The position numbers were made by a program, and so were the translations under genes. DNA of 64,000 nucleotides, taken from Achromobacter kerstersii. Its GTDB lineage: Bacteria > Pseudomonadota > Gammaproteobacteria > Burkholderiales > Burkholderiaceae_B. Positions 34,071 through 43,900 of the stretch are shown one piece after another (position 1 is the first letter of the stretch; the number at the start of each line of letters is the position of its first letter). The stretch spans positions 1 through 64,000 of the forward strand of contig NZ_CADIJQ010000007.1 in assembly GCF_902859595.1 (NCBI RefSeq), given 5' to 3'. The notes below the pieces were generated by a model. It was not told where the DNA came from and searched no databases. It saw only the letters and a list, made by a program, of their open reading frames with translations.

Positions 34071-36065
34071 CTACATGCGACTAAAAGCGCTATCAAGCAA
34101 CTCAGCCATGCGCGTGTTGCCATCGCCACTCCTCAAGCGTGCATAGTGCTTTTCTACTGTAGCCACTCGGTCATTCAGTACCAATGCTGCCGTTTTAAAA
34201 TCACCTCCCTCTGCTTTCAGAATCGATGTGGCGGCGAGGTGTCGGAAAGCATGACATCCGAACCCACGACATTTCGGTAGATACCTGGCGGTGAGGAAGA
34301 AGACTGTTTTACCCAGGTCCGTCCATGGTTGATGACTGGGCTCCGAGTTTGGTTTTTTCCTTGTCAGGAATAACAGGTCGGTGGGCGTCTGCTGCAGACG
34401 CGGGCGATGGAGAAAGAGATACTTTTCAATGTCTACCCAGGCTGAAGAATGCACCGGACTGTCATAGGGAAGGTCGCCGGCCGCTCCATAGGAATTCTTG
34501 AATTGATTTCGGGGAATGCGAATCCACCAGGATTTGTCCACTCGCTGGTAGAGTGTCCCAGTATTGTCGATTCTCCAGGTCAAGTGAGCAAGATTGCGGC
34601 GCCGTAACGGATTTGAGGCAAGAATCTTAATTAGAACGACGTTTCTAGCCCAGATGGCCTCCTTGATTGGGGCGCCCGTTGGCCTATCGGCGCGCATGCG
34701 CTGAATCATATCTGCTACAGCGTCCATGGGGTTAGGCAATTCAAGGATGTGATTCAACGGTTCGAATGAGTCTCTAGAAACTTCGACTTCGTCGCGATAA
34801 GCATTCGCCAACAGCTCTGTGAATTCGAACTGTCGGTCGCAAAGCACATTCCAGTCTTCGCCATGGTAGCAAGGCGGCAACGAGAGTTTGAGTTCAGGGC
34901 GCTGACGCAAATATCCGAACTGCGGACGAACCAGGGCCGCAACAAATGCAAGATGTTGAAGGGCACCTTGATTCCGCTTTCCGATTCTTTCCCTTCGCCA
35001 ATTAAGAAATGGCTCGAGGTGGTCCGGGATGGCCAGCCAAGCAAGGGTCTGAAGTTGGTCTGCGGATATTCCGGCACCACCGTAGCTCGGAGGCATGGCA
35101 AGCCATCCGAGGAAGGAGGACACCTTCATCCAGCCGTAGTGGGCGGACGCCACTTCCTTCCCATCAAGAAACAGCGCCCAGTTTGTTGCCGTGGCCCGAT
35201 GGATTGGGCATGGCGAAAATCGCCAGCGACCCCGCCTAGTGCGCTTCAGACTAGGCACAGTCGCAGTCTTGTATATCAAAAGCTCCTTCCATTGTTCGCG
35301 CAATGGAGAGTCGGGCTGAGGTTTCAAACCAAAAATCTCTCGCGTCAGCGTACCCAACAAATCGCGGTATTGGATGGGCGTCGGTGCTTCTCCTGGCGAC
35401 ATTGTCCGCTCTCCCCTGAGCCGCATGCCAGATAGCTGTACTAGGCTGTGTCGAGTCATCCCGAACAGAGACTCAAGTCGGAGGATGTACTTGGCGTTCG
35501 AGCCTCGTGGGACTTTTCCCCGGAGCCAGCCATGCAGCATGTCCTTAGGGATGCCGGCGTTCTTCGCGACGCGCTGGACAGGCTGGTCTTTCAAAAGCCC
35601 GAATAGTGCGGATTGGAAGGGAGTTGGCTTGCCGTCTTGAACGGCCTGAATTGCGTCATGCGCAACGACTGCGTCTTTCCAGTTGCGAAATGCTGATTTG
35701 CTATTCGACATCGACTGAGCGCTTTTGCCTTCTGTCGCTAGAGAATTGATGAAACAGTCCAGCGCTATCGCGTGGCTGCCTCTCATCTCGTCACCAACGA
35801 CGTCATCCACGTGAAGGCAGTTGGCTCGAAGGAATCCTCGAAGGGCCGTCGCTCGATTGGCTGCTGTTTGCTCTTTAAGGCTTTGTGTCAGGACCATCCG
35901 CTGTTGGTTTTCAAGCAATGTTCGGTAAGTAAGTGGAGTCATGGCTCTTTTCCGAGCCCGCGCCATCACCGGTCGGTTCGTCTGCGAGTCAAGTAAAGAC
36001 GACGGGATGAAATACCTGAGTGATTCATAACCAGTTGATTTTTCTGGTTTTTGTTCCTTCTTCAT
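34071..36065 (-). CDS. Large tyrosine recombinase-like protein beside Zorya
   Basis: 664 residues, about 250 longer than usual integrases. The C-terminal third keeps the active-site pattern: Arg in NPLRRRNLAHL (about 485), HxxR as HAFRHLAA (about 605), and Tyr in EKHYARLR (about 640). The N-terminal half carries a SAM-like core-binding region (about 50-130) and a helix-turn-helix-like segment (VQRVAKNAGIPKDMLHGWLRG, about 165-186) which is unusual. It is divergent from the RHH-zor operon. It may move the Zorya module within the island or act at a site other than the tRNA. Confidence 0.75.
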   Translation of the reverse strand: MKKEQKPEKSTGYESLRYFIPSSLLDSQTNRPVMARARKRAMTPLTYRTLLENQQRMVLTQSLKEQTAANRATALRGFLRANCLHVDDVVGDEMRGSHAIALDCFINSLATEGKSAQSMSNSKSAFRNWKDAVVAHDAIQAVQDGKPTPFQSALFGLLKDQPVQRVAKNAGIPKDMLHGWLRGKVPRGSNAKYILRLESLFGMTRHSLVQLSGMRLRGERTMSPGEAPTPIQYRDLLGTLTREIFGLKPQPDSPLREQWKELLIYKTATVPSLKRTRRGRWRFSPCPIHRATATNWALFLDGKEVASAHYGWMKVSSFLGWLAMPPSYGGAGISADQLQTLAWLAIPDHLEPFLNWRRERIGKRNQGALQHLAFVAALVRPQFGYLRQRPELKLSLPPCYHGEDWNVLCDRQFEFTELLANAYRDEVEVSRDSFEPLNHILELPNPMDAVADMIQRMRADRPTGAPIKEAIWARNVVLIKILASNPLRRRNLAHLTWRIDNTGTLYQRVDKSWWIRIPRNQFKNSYGAAGDLPYDSPVHSSAWVDIEKYLFLHRPRLQQTPTDLLFLTRKKPNSEPSHQPWTDLGKTVFFLTARYLPKCRGFGCHAFRHLAATSILKAEGGDFKTAALVLNDRVATVEKHYARLRSGDGNTRMAELLDSAFSRM

Positions 36066-36324
36066 AAGCCCTCCTTGAAATTAGTGGGCTTACAAGTCAC
36101 AGGTAATTCTTCGGCCAGCGGGGTGCAAGCAAAAATGCCTCGCACCTGCGTATAGGAAAAATCTTCGGAATTCGAACGATGCCCGTGCTTGCTGCGGGCG
36201 TGCGGAGTAAAGCGGTCGCGTGGCATCTACACCGTCGTGAAGACGCAACGGTTAGTAATATAAACTTTTAGAAACCTGTGGAAACAAGTATGGTAGACCT
36301 CTATACAGCGCAAAAGAGCCGACC
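36066..36324. promoter_or_regulatory. Divergent promoter region of the recombinase and Zorya operon
   Basis: 259 bp with no gene. AT-rich TAATATAAACTTTTAG (about 36256-36271) is a likely core promoter zone for the rightward operon; a single -35/-10 pair could not be fixed. An RHH operator would be expected here. Confidence 0.4.
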
Positions 36325-36528
36325 ATGTTCGAAGGCAAGAACGTCTCCATCAGTTTCCGAGTGTCGCCTCGCTTCAAGGTTTTGCTTGAAGCGGCGGCGG
36401 CGCGGGAGCGACGTTCTCAGACAAACATGCTGGAGATGCTCCTCTTCGCCTACTGTGAAAAGCACAGTATTGAAGCCGCGCATCAGAAGACCACAGCGAC
36501 TTTGCCGGCGGAGGGCTGCACCAAGTGA
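36325..36528 (+). CDS. Ribbon-helix-helix protein translationally coupled to zorA
   Basis: 67 residues. VSISFRVSPRFKVLLEAAAARERRSQTNMLEMLLFAYCEKH is a full ribbon-helix-helix domain (one strand, two helices) of the Arc/ParD type; the last 20 residues are a short tail. Its TGA overlaps the GTG start of zorA by GTGA, so the two are translated together. Arc-type dimers usually bind their own promoter, so it is likely a repressor of the Zorya operon. Confidence 0.75.
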   Translation: MFEGKNVSISFRVSPRFKVLLEAAAARERRSQTNMLEMLLFAYCEKHSIEAAHQKTTATLPAEGCTK

Positions 36529-38582
36529 ACGTTCAATCTATTCTTGCCACGGCGCCGACACCCCTGCTCGCGACCGGAGCGGTCCTTGCCGGACTCGTCC
36601 TGATTTTCCTCGTACTTTTCTTGGGCCCAGGTTTTTTCCACTGGTGCCGCTTGAGAGCCATTCAACAGCGAATCAAGAAGTTTGAGGGCAAGAACTTCGT
36701 ATCAGAATTCAAGGCTGCGCTCTCGAGAGATAAGCGTCTAGCGCACTTGTGGAAAGAGTATCAGGACTCGCTTCACACCCAGTATGAGGACCGCGATGGA
36801 CAGTTGGCAGTAGTAGCCGTGCGCGCGACGGTACCAGCCGAGCTGTATTTCAACAGTCAGTTCGTGGTCGACAGTCGTCTGCGAACAGAGTTCTTCAAGC
36901 ACCTGCCAGGACTATTCACCGGCATCGGCATCATCGGAACGTTCAGCGGCCTTATCGAAGGTCTTCGCGTATTTCAGGTGAGCGACGACGCAGCCACCGT
37001 GCGGAGCAGCCTTCAGTCACTGATGCATTTGGTCGGCGAGGCGTTCTTGGTATCTGCCTCCGCCATTGGCGCGGCGATGCTGGTCACATTCATCGAAAAA
37101 CTGCTGCTCGCATCGCTGTATCGACGGACCGAGGAAATTGCTCACGCCATCGACGCCCGATTTGACTCCGGGGCGGGTGAGGAATACCTGTCGCGCCTCG
37201 TTCGAGCTTCGGAGGACTCTGCAAGTCAATCGAAGATTCTGAAGGACGCTCTCGTCAAAGACTTGGCCGAACTGCTCGGTGAACTCACCACCGCACAAAT
37301 CAATGCGTCCAAGGAGTCCCAGCTAAATCTCGCCGAGCAATTTTCGCGGACGGCGAGGGAGCAACTCGAGGCCAGTCGCGAGGACAGCAAGGCGCTTGGG
37401 ACGACCATCGCAGAGAGCATCCAGCAGAGCTTGCAGGGACCGCTGCAGGAAATCGCCGGTACGGTCAAGGCTGCCAGCGGCGACCAGAGCGCTACAGCCG
37501 CGCGCATGCTGCAGGATGTCATGGCCAGCTTCAGCCAAAGGTTGAATGACCTGTTCGGCGGACAGATTTCTGGGCTCAGTGACCTCAACCAGCAGACCGC
37601 CAGAAGCATTCAAGAGGCAGTAAGCACTCTTCAGACATTGGTCGCAAATATTGAAGAGTCGAGCCGCCGCTCGACAGATGCTATGGCCGAACGGATGGCC
37701 CAATCTATCGAGAAGATGGAAGCTCGCCAAGAGGCGATGAACGCCCAGTCTGCCGCATTCATCGAGCAAATTCGACAACTAGTGGCTTCGTTGCAGTCGG
37801 AGACGAACTCCAAACTTCAGTCGACGCTTGAGACTATTGGCACTGAGGTCGCTGGCATGCTGTCCAAGCTGAGCGAGTCGCAAGCCAAGGTCTTTGAAAG
37901 TAACCAGGCGCGCGAGCAATCAATGACCGAACGCGCTAAGGAAGTCGTCAGCGGGATGTCTGGGTCGGTAGACGTGGCCATCAAGGAGATGAGCACCGCA
38001 TCCGCTCAGATGGCGCAAAGCGTGTCGGTCCTGACGCAATCAACCAGCTTGTCGGTCGAGAAGTTGAACGCAGGCACCGAGCAGCTTGGCATCGCCTCTC
38101 GAAACTTCGCCGCCGCAGGCGAGCGAGTGACGAACGTGATGGACCAAGCTGCCAATGTCGCGGCCAAGTTCTCGGAGACGTCGGGCGCGCTTACCAGCGG
38201 GGCTACCGCTCTCCAGGACCTGCTTCGAGACTATCGGAGCCAGCGCGATGCGGTGAGCCAGCTAGTGACCGAGTTGCGCGCGACGGTCGAACTGGCGCGG
38301 AGAGAGGCCTCAATGACGGGCGATGTGCTCGCCCGCATCGAAAGCTCCGCCGCGCGTCTCGGAACGGCTCAAAAACAGGCTGACGAGTATCTCGCGGGTG
38401 TCAGCAACGTGCTGGGGGAAGCGCACACCACCTTTGCCACTGAAGTCCGCAGGACGTTGGACAAGGCGAACACCGAGTTTCACAACAAGCTTAGTACGGC
38501 GGTCGGGCTGCTTTCGTCCGGTGTCCAGGAACTGGAGGTGACGCTCGCCGCTATGGGTAACTTGAAACCAGCGCGGGTGTAG
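36525..38582 (+). CDS. zorA: Zorya defence motor stator protein ZorA
   Basis: 685 residues from GTG 36525. Membrane helices at about 13-37, 128-150 (LPGLFTGIGIIGTFSGLIEGL) and 170-198 (AFLVSASAIGAAMLVTFIEKLLL) give the MotA/ExbB/TolQ core; residues ~200-685 form a very long predicted coiled coil, the tail characteristic of ZorA. With ZorB it forms an ion-driven inner-membrane complex that senses phage attack; the tail passes the signal into the cytoplasm. The GTGA overlap with the RHH gene and the 3-bp gap to zorB show a tight operon. Confidence 0.93.
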   Translation: MNVQSILATAPTPLLATGAVLAGLVLIFLVLFLGPGFFHWCRLRAIQQRIKKFEGKNFVSEFKAALSRDKRLAHLWKEYQDSLHTQYEDRDGQLAVVAVRATVPAELYFNSQFVVDSRLRTEFFKHLPGLFTGIGIIGTFSGLIEGLRVFQVSDDAATVRSSLQSLMHLVGEAFLVSASAIGAAMLVTFIEKLLLASLYRRTEEIAHAIDARFDSGAGEEYLSRLVRASEDSASQSKILKDALVKDLAELLGELTTAQINASKESQLNLAEQFSRTAREQLEASREDSKALGTTIAESIQQSLQGPLQEIAGTVKAASGDQSATAARMLQDVMASFSQRLNDLFGGQISGLSDLNQQTARSIQEAVSTLQTLVANIEESSRRSTDAMAERMAQSIEKMEARQEAMNAQSAAFIEQIRQLVASLQSETNSKLQSTLETIGTEVAGMLSKLSESQAKVFESNQAREQSMTERAKEVVSGMSGSVDVAIKEMSTASAQMAQSVSVLTQSTSLSVEKLNAGTEQLGIASRNFAAAGERVTNVMDQAANVAAKFSETSGALTSGATALQDLLRDYRSQRDAVSQLVTELRATVELARREASMTGDVLARIESSAARLGTAQKQADEYLAGVSNVLGEAHTTFATEVRRTLDKANTEFHNKLSTAVGLLSSGVQELEVTLAAMGNLKPARV

Positions 38583-38585
38583 CCA

Positions 38586-39296
38586 ATGATTGGCGCGAAG
38601 TTGGTTATCAAACGTGGGGGGCGAGACGAAGCGGAGAAGCCGTTTTGGATTTCCTTTGCGGACCTCATGACGGCGCTCATGGTCTTGTTCCTCGTCGTCA
38701 TGGGAGTTGCATTGCTTGCTGTGACTAAGAACGTGACTGAGCGCGAGAAGAGGGAGGCGCAGCACCGCAAGGACATCGAGCTCATCCTTGAGCGCTTTAC
38801 CGAGGCCGCGAGGCGATACGACGGCATAAAGGTCGACAAAGAGAGGAGGGTCATTGATTTCGGAGAACGAGCTCGATTCGCCTTCGGAAAATCCAACCTC
38901 ACGGCGGACCAAGACAGCGTGCTCCGACAGTTCGTGCCGGAAATCCTCGCGCTGGCCAACGACGACCTCGGTAAACGCGTTCTTAAGCGCGTCGTTGTCG
39001 AGGGCTACACCGACAAGACCGGTTCATACCTGAGCAATCTAAATCTGAGCCTTCAACGCAGCCAGCGCGTACTTTGCACGATGTTCGCCACTGGTGGAGC
39101 GAACATACTCTCGGATGCGCAAAAGGAAGACGTGCGGAGCCTGTTCCTAGTCGGGGGCTATTCTTTCAACGCGGCTAAGGACACCGATGAAGAGAGTCGT
39201 CGAGTCGAGATGCGGATGGAGTTCCTGGGCATTGAGGAGCGTCGACCGGACGCTCCGCCACAGTCCGGCAACTTTGGCGAGTGTGCACTGCGATGA
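38586..39296 (+). CDS. zorB: Zorya defence protein ZorB (MotB/OmpA type)
   Basis: 236 residues. The single membrane helix reads FWISFADLMTALMVLFLVVMG, with the proton/sodium-carrying Asp at residue 26, conserved in this family. An OmpA-like peptidoglycan-binding domain follows (about 80-215): FGKSNLTADQDSVLRQFVPEI, VVVEGYTDKTGSYLSNLNLS (split over two strands), and RRVEMRMEF. It anchors the ZorA-ZorB stator to the cell wall. The stop overlaps the zorC start (ATGA). Confidence 0.93.
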   Translation: MIGAKLVIKRGGRDEAEKPFWISFADLMTALMVLFLVVMGVALLAVTKNVTEREKREAQHRKDIELILERFTEAARRYDGIKVDKERRVIDFGERARFAFGKSNLTADQDSVLRQFVPEILALANDDLGKRVLKRVVVEGYTDKTGSYLSNLNLSLQRSQRVLCTMFATGGANILSDAQKEDVRSLFLVGGYSFNAAKDTDEESRRVEMRMEFLGIEERRPDAPPQSGNFGECALR

Positions 39297-40987
39297 ATCC
39301 GCTGGAGCATCTCGCTTCGGTGCTGCGCCCGGGGACCCAGGAAGGACAGCGGCTCATGGTCGTTTCTACGGAAATCGACGTGGTGCTTGCGAGGATGCGC
39401 GGGAGTTTAGTCAGCGGCGCCGGACGCGAGCCCTCCGACGACCTACTGCTGGAAACGGTCCGGCGATTCTGGCAGAACTTGGAAGTGACTTCCTTCCGCG
39501 ATGCATACTTGCTGTCCGCGGGTCTATGCATTCCCCATATGCCAAACGGTCTATGTGTGCTGGAAGACCGTCCGCGCTTTAAGGCAGTTCTGGATGGCGT
39601 TGATGGATGGTCGGCGCGCCCGAACGCATTTCGACGCTGCTACCAGGGGTTGATGAAGAGCTACTTTACCTATGACGCACTTGGAGATGCGGCACCTGCC
39701 GCAGGCCGGCAGAACTGGAAGAGCCTTCGCGAATACCTAAGGGACCATAACGGTCGCATCCATGACAAGAACGTCAACCCTGACTGGGTGGCGATGGCGA
39801 TTGGTAACAAGCAGCTTTTTGGCGAAAGCCCATGCGACCCATACGTAGAGGCGCTGCTGCAGGGCGACGCCGGCGCCATCGACCACCTGTGCGAAGAATT
39901 GGGCATCGCTAAGGCCTCCTGGTTCCTACGCGAGCTAGTCCTTGCTCAGATTCGCGGTGCTACGAAACTCGGTGATGGTCAGTTCAAGGTACTGTTGCCT
40001 CGGATGCTGGAGTTGCTTGGCAGCAACGACGTGCTGCGAGACCGCGGCCTTGTCATGCTGCTCGACAGGTACGCAAAGGTGCCTGGCCTGCACCTACATC
40101 AGCAGCTTCGAGATTTTTCCGTGCTTTGGTGGGGAAACCCATGGCTCCCATCCAACGAAACTCGTTGGGGCGGAGTAGTGCCAGAGGCACGCACGATGGT
40201 CGGTGACTGGCTCAAGCTGGAGTTCATTGAAACATTCTTCACCAAGCTTGCCGAAGATGGCATGGGTGACCGGCGGCGCATGGAATTTTGGAAACGGTAC
40301 GTTAAGGCCATCGACCACATCGAGTTCGCGCTCGGTTCTACGGCACGGAGCGCAAGCGACCGAGATTTCGTCGCGCTTCGCAAGAAGATGACTGGACTCA
40401 TTCGCCATCTGGATGCCTCAGGAACAAATAACGCCTTCATCATGACGATGGGAGACCTGGTCGCTGTCGAATTCAGTGGTTTGGGCAACGCCCTATACGG
40501 CTACGACGCGCGAACGACCATTCCGTTTGACACTATTGAGCCACTGCGATTGTCCAAGTACGACCACAACTCGCTGAAGCAGAAGGAACGGAGCATTCTT
40601 TGGCTTACCCACCACGACGGCACAAACGGCTGGAGCAAGTGGGAGTACAACTTTGAAGCGAAGCTACGCCAGGAATTTCACATCGAACCTGGAGTGCCGG
40701 CACCGCAGACGCGTCAAGCAATCCGGCGGCGAGCGGACGCTTTCTCAAAGCAAAGTTATGAGCGCTCATCGACCGACAGCGCTTGGAGTGCGGATTCAAA
40801 ACCGTTGCCGTCGTACACCCGCTTCGAGTTGAATAAGCTCGCCGTCCGCGAGAGCTTGCGGGTGGATGACAAGACATCGCAAGGTGGAAGCTTGTGGGTT
40901 CGGACTGATGCGAGCGACGAGCACATCGCAAATGCGCTGACCCGATGGGGCTTTCATCACAAGCCCGGAAAGGGATGGTGGAAATAA
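39293..40987 (+). CDS. zorC: Zorya type I effector ZorC (EH-signature protein)
   Basis: 564 residues from the ATG at 39293 that overlaps the zorB stop; an upstream in-frame GTG at 39281 is less likely. It is all-helical in style with conserved-looking FWQNLEVTSFRDAYLLSAGL and a C-terminal WGFHHKPGKGWWK, in agreement with the ZorC family (EH-signature domain), which binds DNA with ZorD. No enzyme motif is seen. Position between zorB and the SNF2 helicase gene fixes its identity. Confidence 0.88.
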   Translation: MNPLEHLASVLRPGTQEGQRLMVVSTEIDVVLARMRGSLVSGAGREPSDDLLLETVRRFWQNLEVTSFRDAYLLSAGLCIPHMPNGLCVLEDRPRFKAVLDGVDGWSARPNAFRRCYQGLMKSYFTYDALGDAAPAAGRQNWKSLREYLRDHNGRIHDKNVNPDWVAMAIGNKQLFGESPCDPYVEALLQGDAGAIDHLCEELGIAKASWFLRELVLAQIRGATKLGDGQFKVLLPRMLELLGSNDVLRDRGLVMLLDRYAKVPGLHLHQQLRDFSVLWWGNPWLPSNETRWGGVVPEARTMVGDWLKLEFIETFFTKLAEDGMGDRRRMEFWKRYVKAIDHIEFALGSTARSASDRDFVALRKKMTGLIRHLDASGTNNAFIMTMGDLVAVEFSGLGNALYGYDARTTIPFDTIEPLRLSKYDHNSLKQKERSILWLTHHDGTNGWSKWEYNFEAKLRQEFHIEPGVPAPQTRQAIRRRADAFSKQSYERSSTDSAWSADSKPLPSYTRFELNKLAVRESLRVDDKTSQGGSLWVRTDASDEHIANALTRWGFHHKPGKGWWK

Positions 40988-40996
40988 GGGAGAGAC

Positions 40997-43900
40997 ATGT
41001 TTCAGTTGTTCAGGAGGGCGGGTAGTCCGAATGCGGCGAGGTGGATGCGACGCTGGTCCTCATCCGGGGCCGAACTCGTGCGAGGGGGAGCCGTCGATGG
41101 AACTCACCTGCAGTCTCCAGAGGTCGAAGGTTACTTGACTCAACTGGCGGATGATGGCTTTTCCGTTAACACTGAGGAAGGGTACTTGCTCGGGTGGGAT
41201 GCCCTTTACACGGCGATGAGCCAACCGGCATACGCATCGCTGCCGGAAGTGCTGTCACTCCCACCGTTGACTCGGGCTACACCCGCGCTGCGCAGTACCG
41301 GTTCTTTGACCGACGAGAGCTTCTCTATTGTTGTCGCCTCGTGGCGACAAGAGGGAGCGGGCGCGTTCGACTGCGAGCTTGTGGGTCCGCTTATGACCAT
41401 CGACAACAGTATCGAACTCATGCGTCCGCTGCAATGGTCGCTTTTCAAAGAGGTTGTCGCCTTTGCTCGTCGACCGCCAGAGGAGCATAACGACCTGGCC
41501 CACCGGCAAGCTTGGGGGCGAATCCGGAAACTGGCAGTGCAGGCAGGAGCCCTGCTTGATGACTTCCTTTGTCGTTCGGTCGTTCTCACTCCCGAAAAGC
41601 TCGAAATTGGTCTGCGACGGTCTGACACTGTGGGCGATGACCATGTCGTAGAAATCGAACCTGGGTTCGAGGGGGCTCCGACGGATTGGCTGCAGGCATT
41701 CGACCGTCATCACGAGGTGAAGGACCGCTACGACATCGTCACCGAAGAAGGCATAGTGCAGGTACTTGTGACCCCGAAGGTGCAAACGGTCCTACGCGAA
41801 ATAAAGCGGCTGCTCGGAAGACGGGTGGCGGGAACTCGCGCCCAGGCATTCCTGCTCAATCCGTACGCGACCCTCGGTGACGACGCCGTTGATGTCATCG
41901 TCGAATCGCAGTTCGAAGAAGCTCGCGAGGCGGCCGGTCTGATGTACGAACGCTTTACGCCGGTTTTTGAGTTGGATGCTGCGAGTTATCCGCTAAAGGT
42001 TGGTTTACTCGTCGAAACCGCAAACTTGAGCGGGCCTGCTTCATCTGAGACGCATTGGCTGGACGATGGCGCGCTAGAATCATTCGTGCGTGTCCTTCAG
42101 AAGGCCTTGACCCTTGGATACCAGTTGATTGCGTGGCAGGGCTACGACTTCGAAGTGCAGGGCGATTCTCAAAGGCATCTTGACGCACTCAAGTCGGCGC
42201 TGGAGCGCCGGCGAGCTCCGCCTACGCTCGTGTCTTACGCGCAAGTCCACGACCTGAGCGGATATAGTTTTCGCATTGAGGGTATCGGAGTCGAGAAGCC
42301 TTACCACTCTCCCTATATCGCGAAGAAGGATGAGGGAGAGGGCTGGTTTCCCGAGAACGTGCTGCCGGTAATTGTCTACCAGCCATCTGGCGCAACGGAA
42401 CCAGTCGCCATTCCAACCAGCAAAGCGGCAGTCGAACAGCTGGAGAAGTCGATGAAGGCGGCGCAGGCGGCAGGCGAGCCCACTGTGAAGGTGTCTTGGC
42501 TGCCGGATGACGTGACTCTTGATGAGGCGGCAGTCATCGTCGACACTTTCCAAAACGTCTTCAAAGACCTTGAATCAGGGGGCTTCGACCCGGAGAAGAG
42601 ATACAGCTCAGCCAGGAATACCGCCCACCAGTCGAAAACGCAATTGATACTGCGCGCGAACATCGAGGGGCTGGAGTACGAAGAGCTTCGAAAGGATGCT
42701 CTGGCTTCATTCCCGGCTGAGCCAAGGATGCCACGCTCCATCCGCTCCGAGTACTCGATGATGAAGCATCAGCGGGAAGGATTGGCATGGATGCAGCACC
42801 TTTACAGCCTGCAGACGGACTACCAGGTGAGAGGGGCGGTGCTTGCTGATGACATGGGGTTGGGGAAAACCTTCCAGCTATTGGCGTTGATGGCATATTT
42901 GCTCGAGCGAGACCCGAATATTGAGCCAATGCTGGTCGTCGCGCCTGTGTCATTGCTCGAGAACTGGGCCGAAGAGGCTCGTAAGTTCTTCGAGGAGGGC
43001 ACGCTGCCGTTGCTCACGGCGTATGGCGATGCGTTGAGGTCGCTGCGAGTTCCGCGGGCTCAGATTGACCAGCGACTACAAACGGACGACGGCCTTGTCA
43101 AATTCCTTAGGCCGGACTGGATTGGTGACTCAAAGGTCGTGCTAACCACGTACGAAACCTTGCGCGATTTGGAGTTTTCGTTCGCAGCTCAGCGGTGGTC
43201 GCTGATGGTGTGCGACGAAGCTCAGCGTATCAAGAACCCCGCGGCGATGGTCACGCGCGCAGCAAAAAAGCAGAATGTTGCCTTCAAGATTGCATGCACC
43301 GGAACTCCAGTTGAGAACACGCTGGCAGATATGTGGTGCCTTTTCGACTACGTGCAGCCGGGGCTTCTTGGTGCTCTGAATGACTTCGGACAGCGATACA
43401 GAAAGCCAATCGAGGCGAAGACGGATGAGGAAAAGGCGAGGGTGGAGGAACTCCGGGGGCGCATCGCCCCGCAAATCTTGCGCCGAATGAAAGCTGACGT
43501 GGCGACTGACCTGAAGAGGAAAGTCATTGTGGACGATTGCAGGCGGCTCCCATTGTCGAACGTGCAGCGGAACTTGTACGCTAAGGCCATTGAGAGTTTC
43601 AAGAAGCGCGGCGACCTCAATGAGATAACACCGTTTAAGAACCATCTAGGCCTGCTGCACTATCTTCGCCTTGTATGTACAGACCCTCGCCCGCATGGAC
43701 TGAATGTGTTTAAAGCGGAGTCTATCAAGCTGTATCGCGAAAAGGCGCCAAAACTGGATTGGCTTTTGGGTCAACTGAAGGTCATCAAGAAGGCGGGGGA
43801 AAAGGTTATTGTCTTCTGCGAATTTCGTGAAATCCAGCGGTTGTTGCAGCACTACATCGAAGAGGAGTTGGCCGTCAGGCCAGATATCATCAATGGGGAC

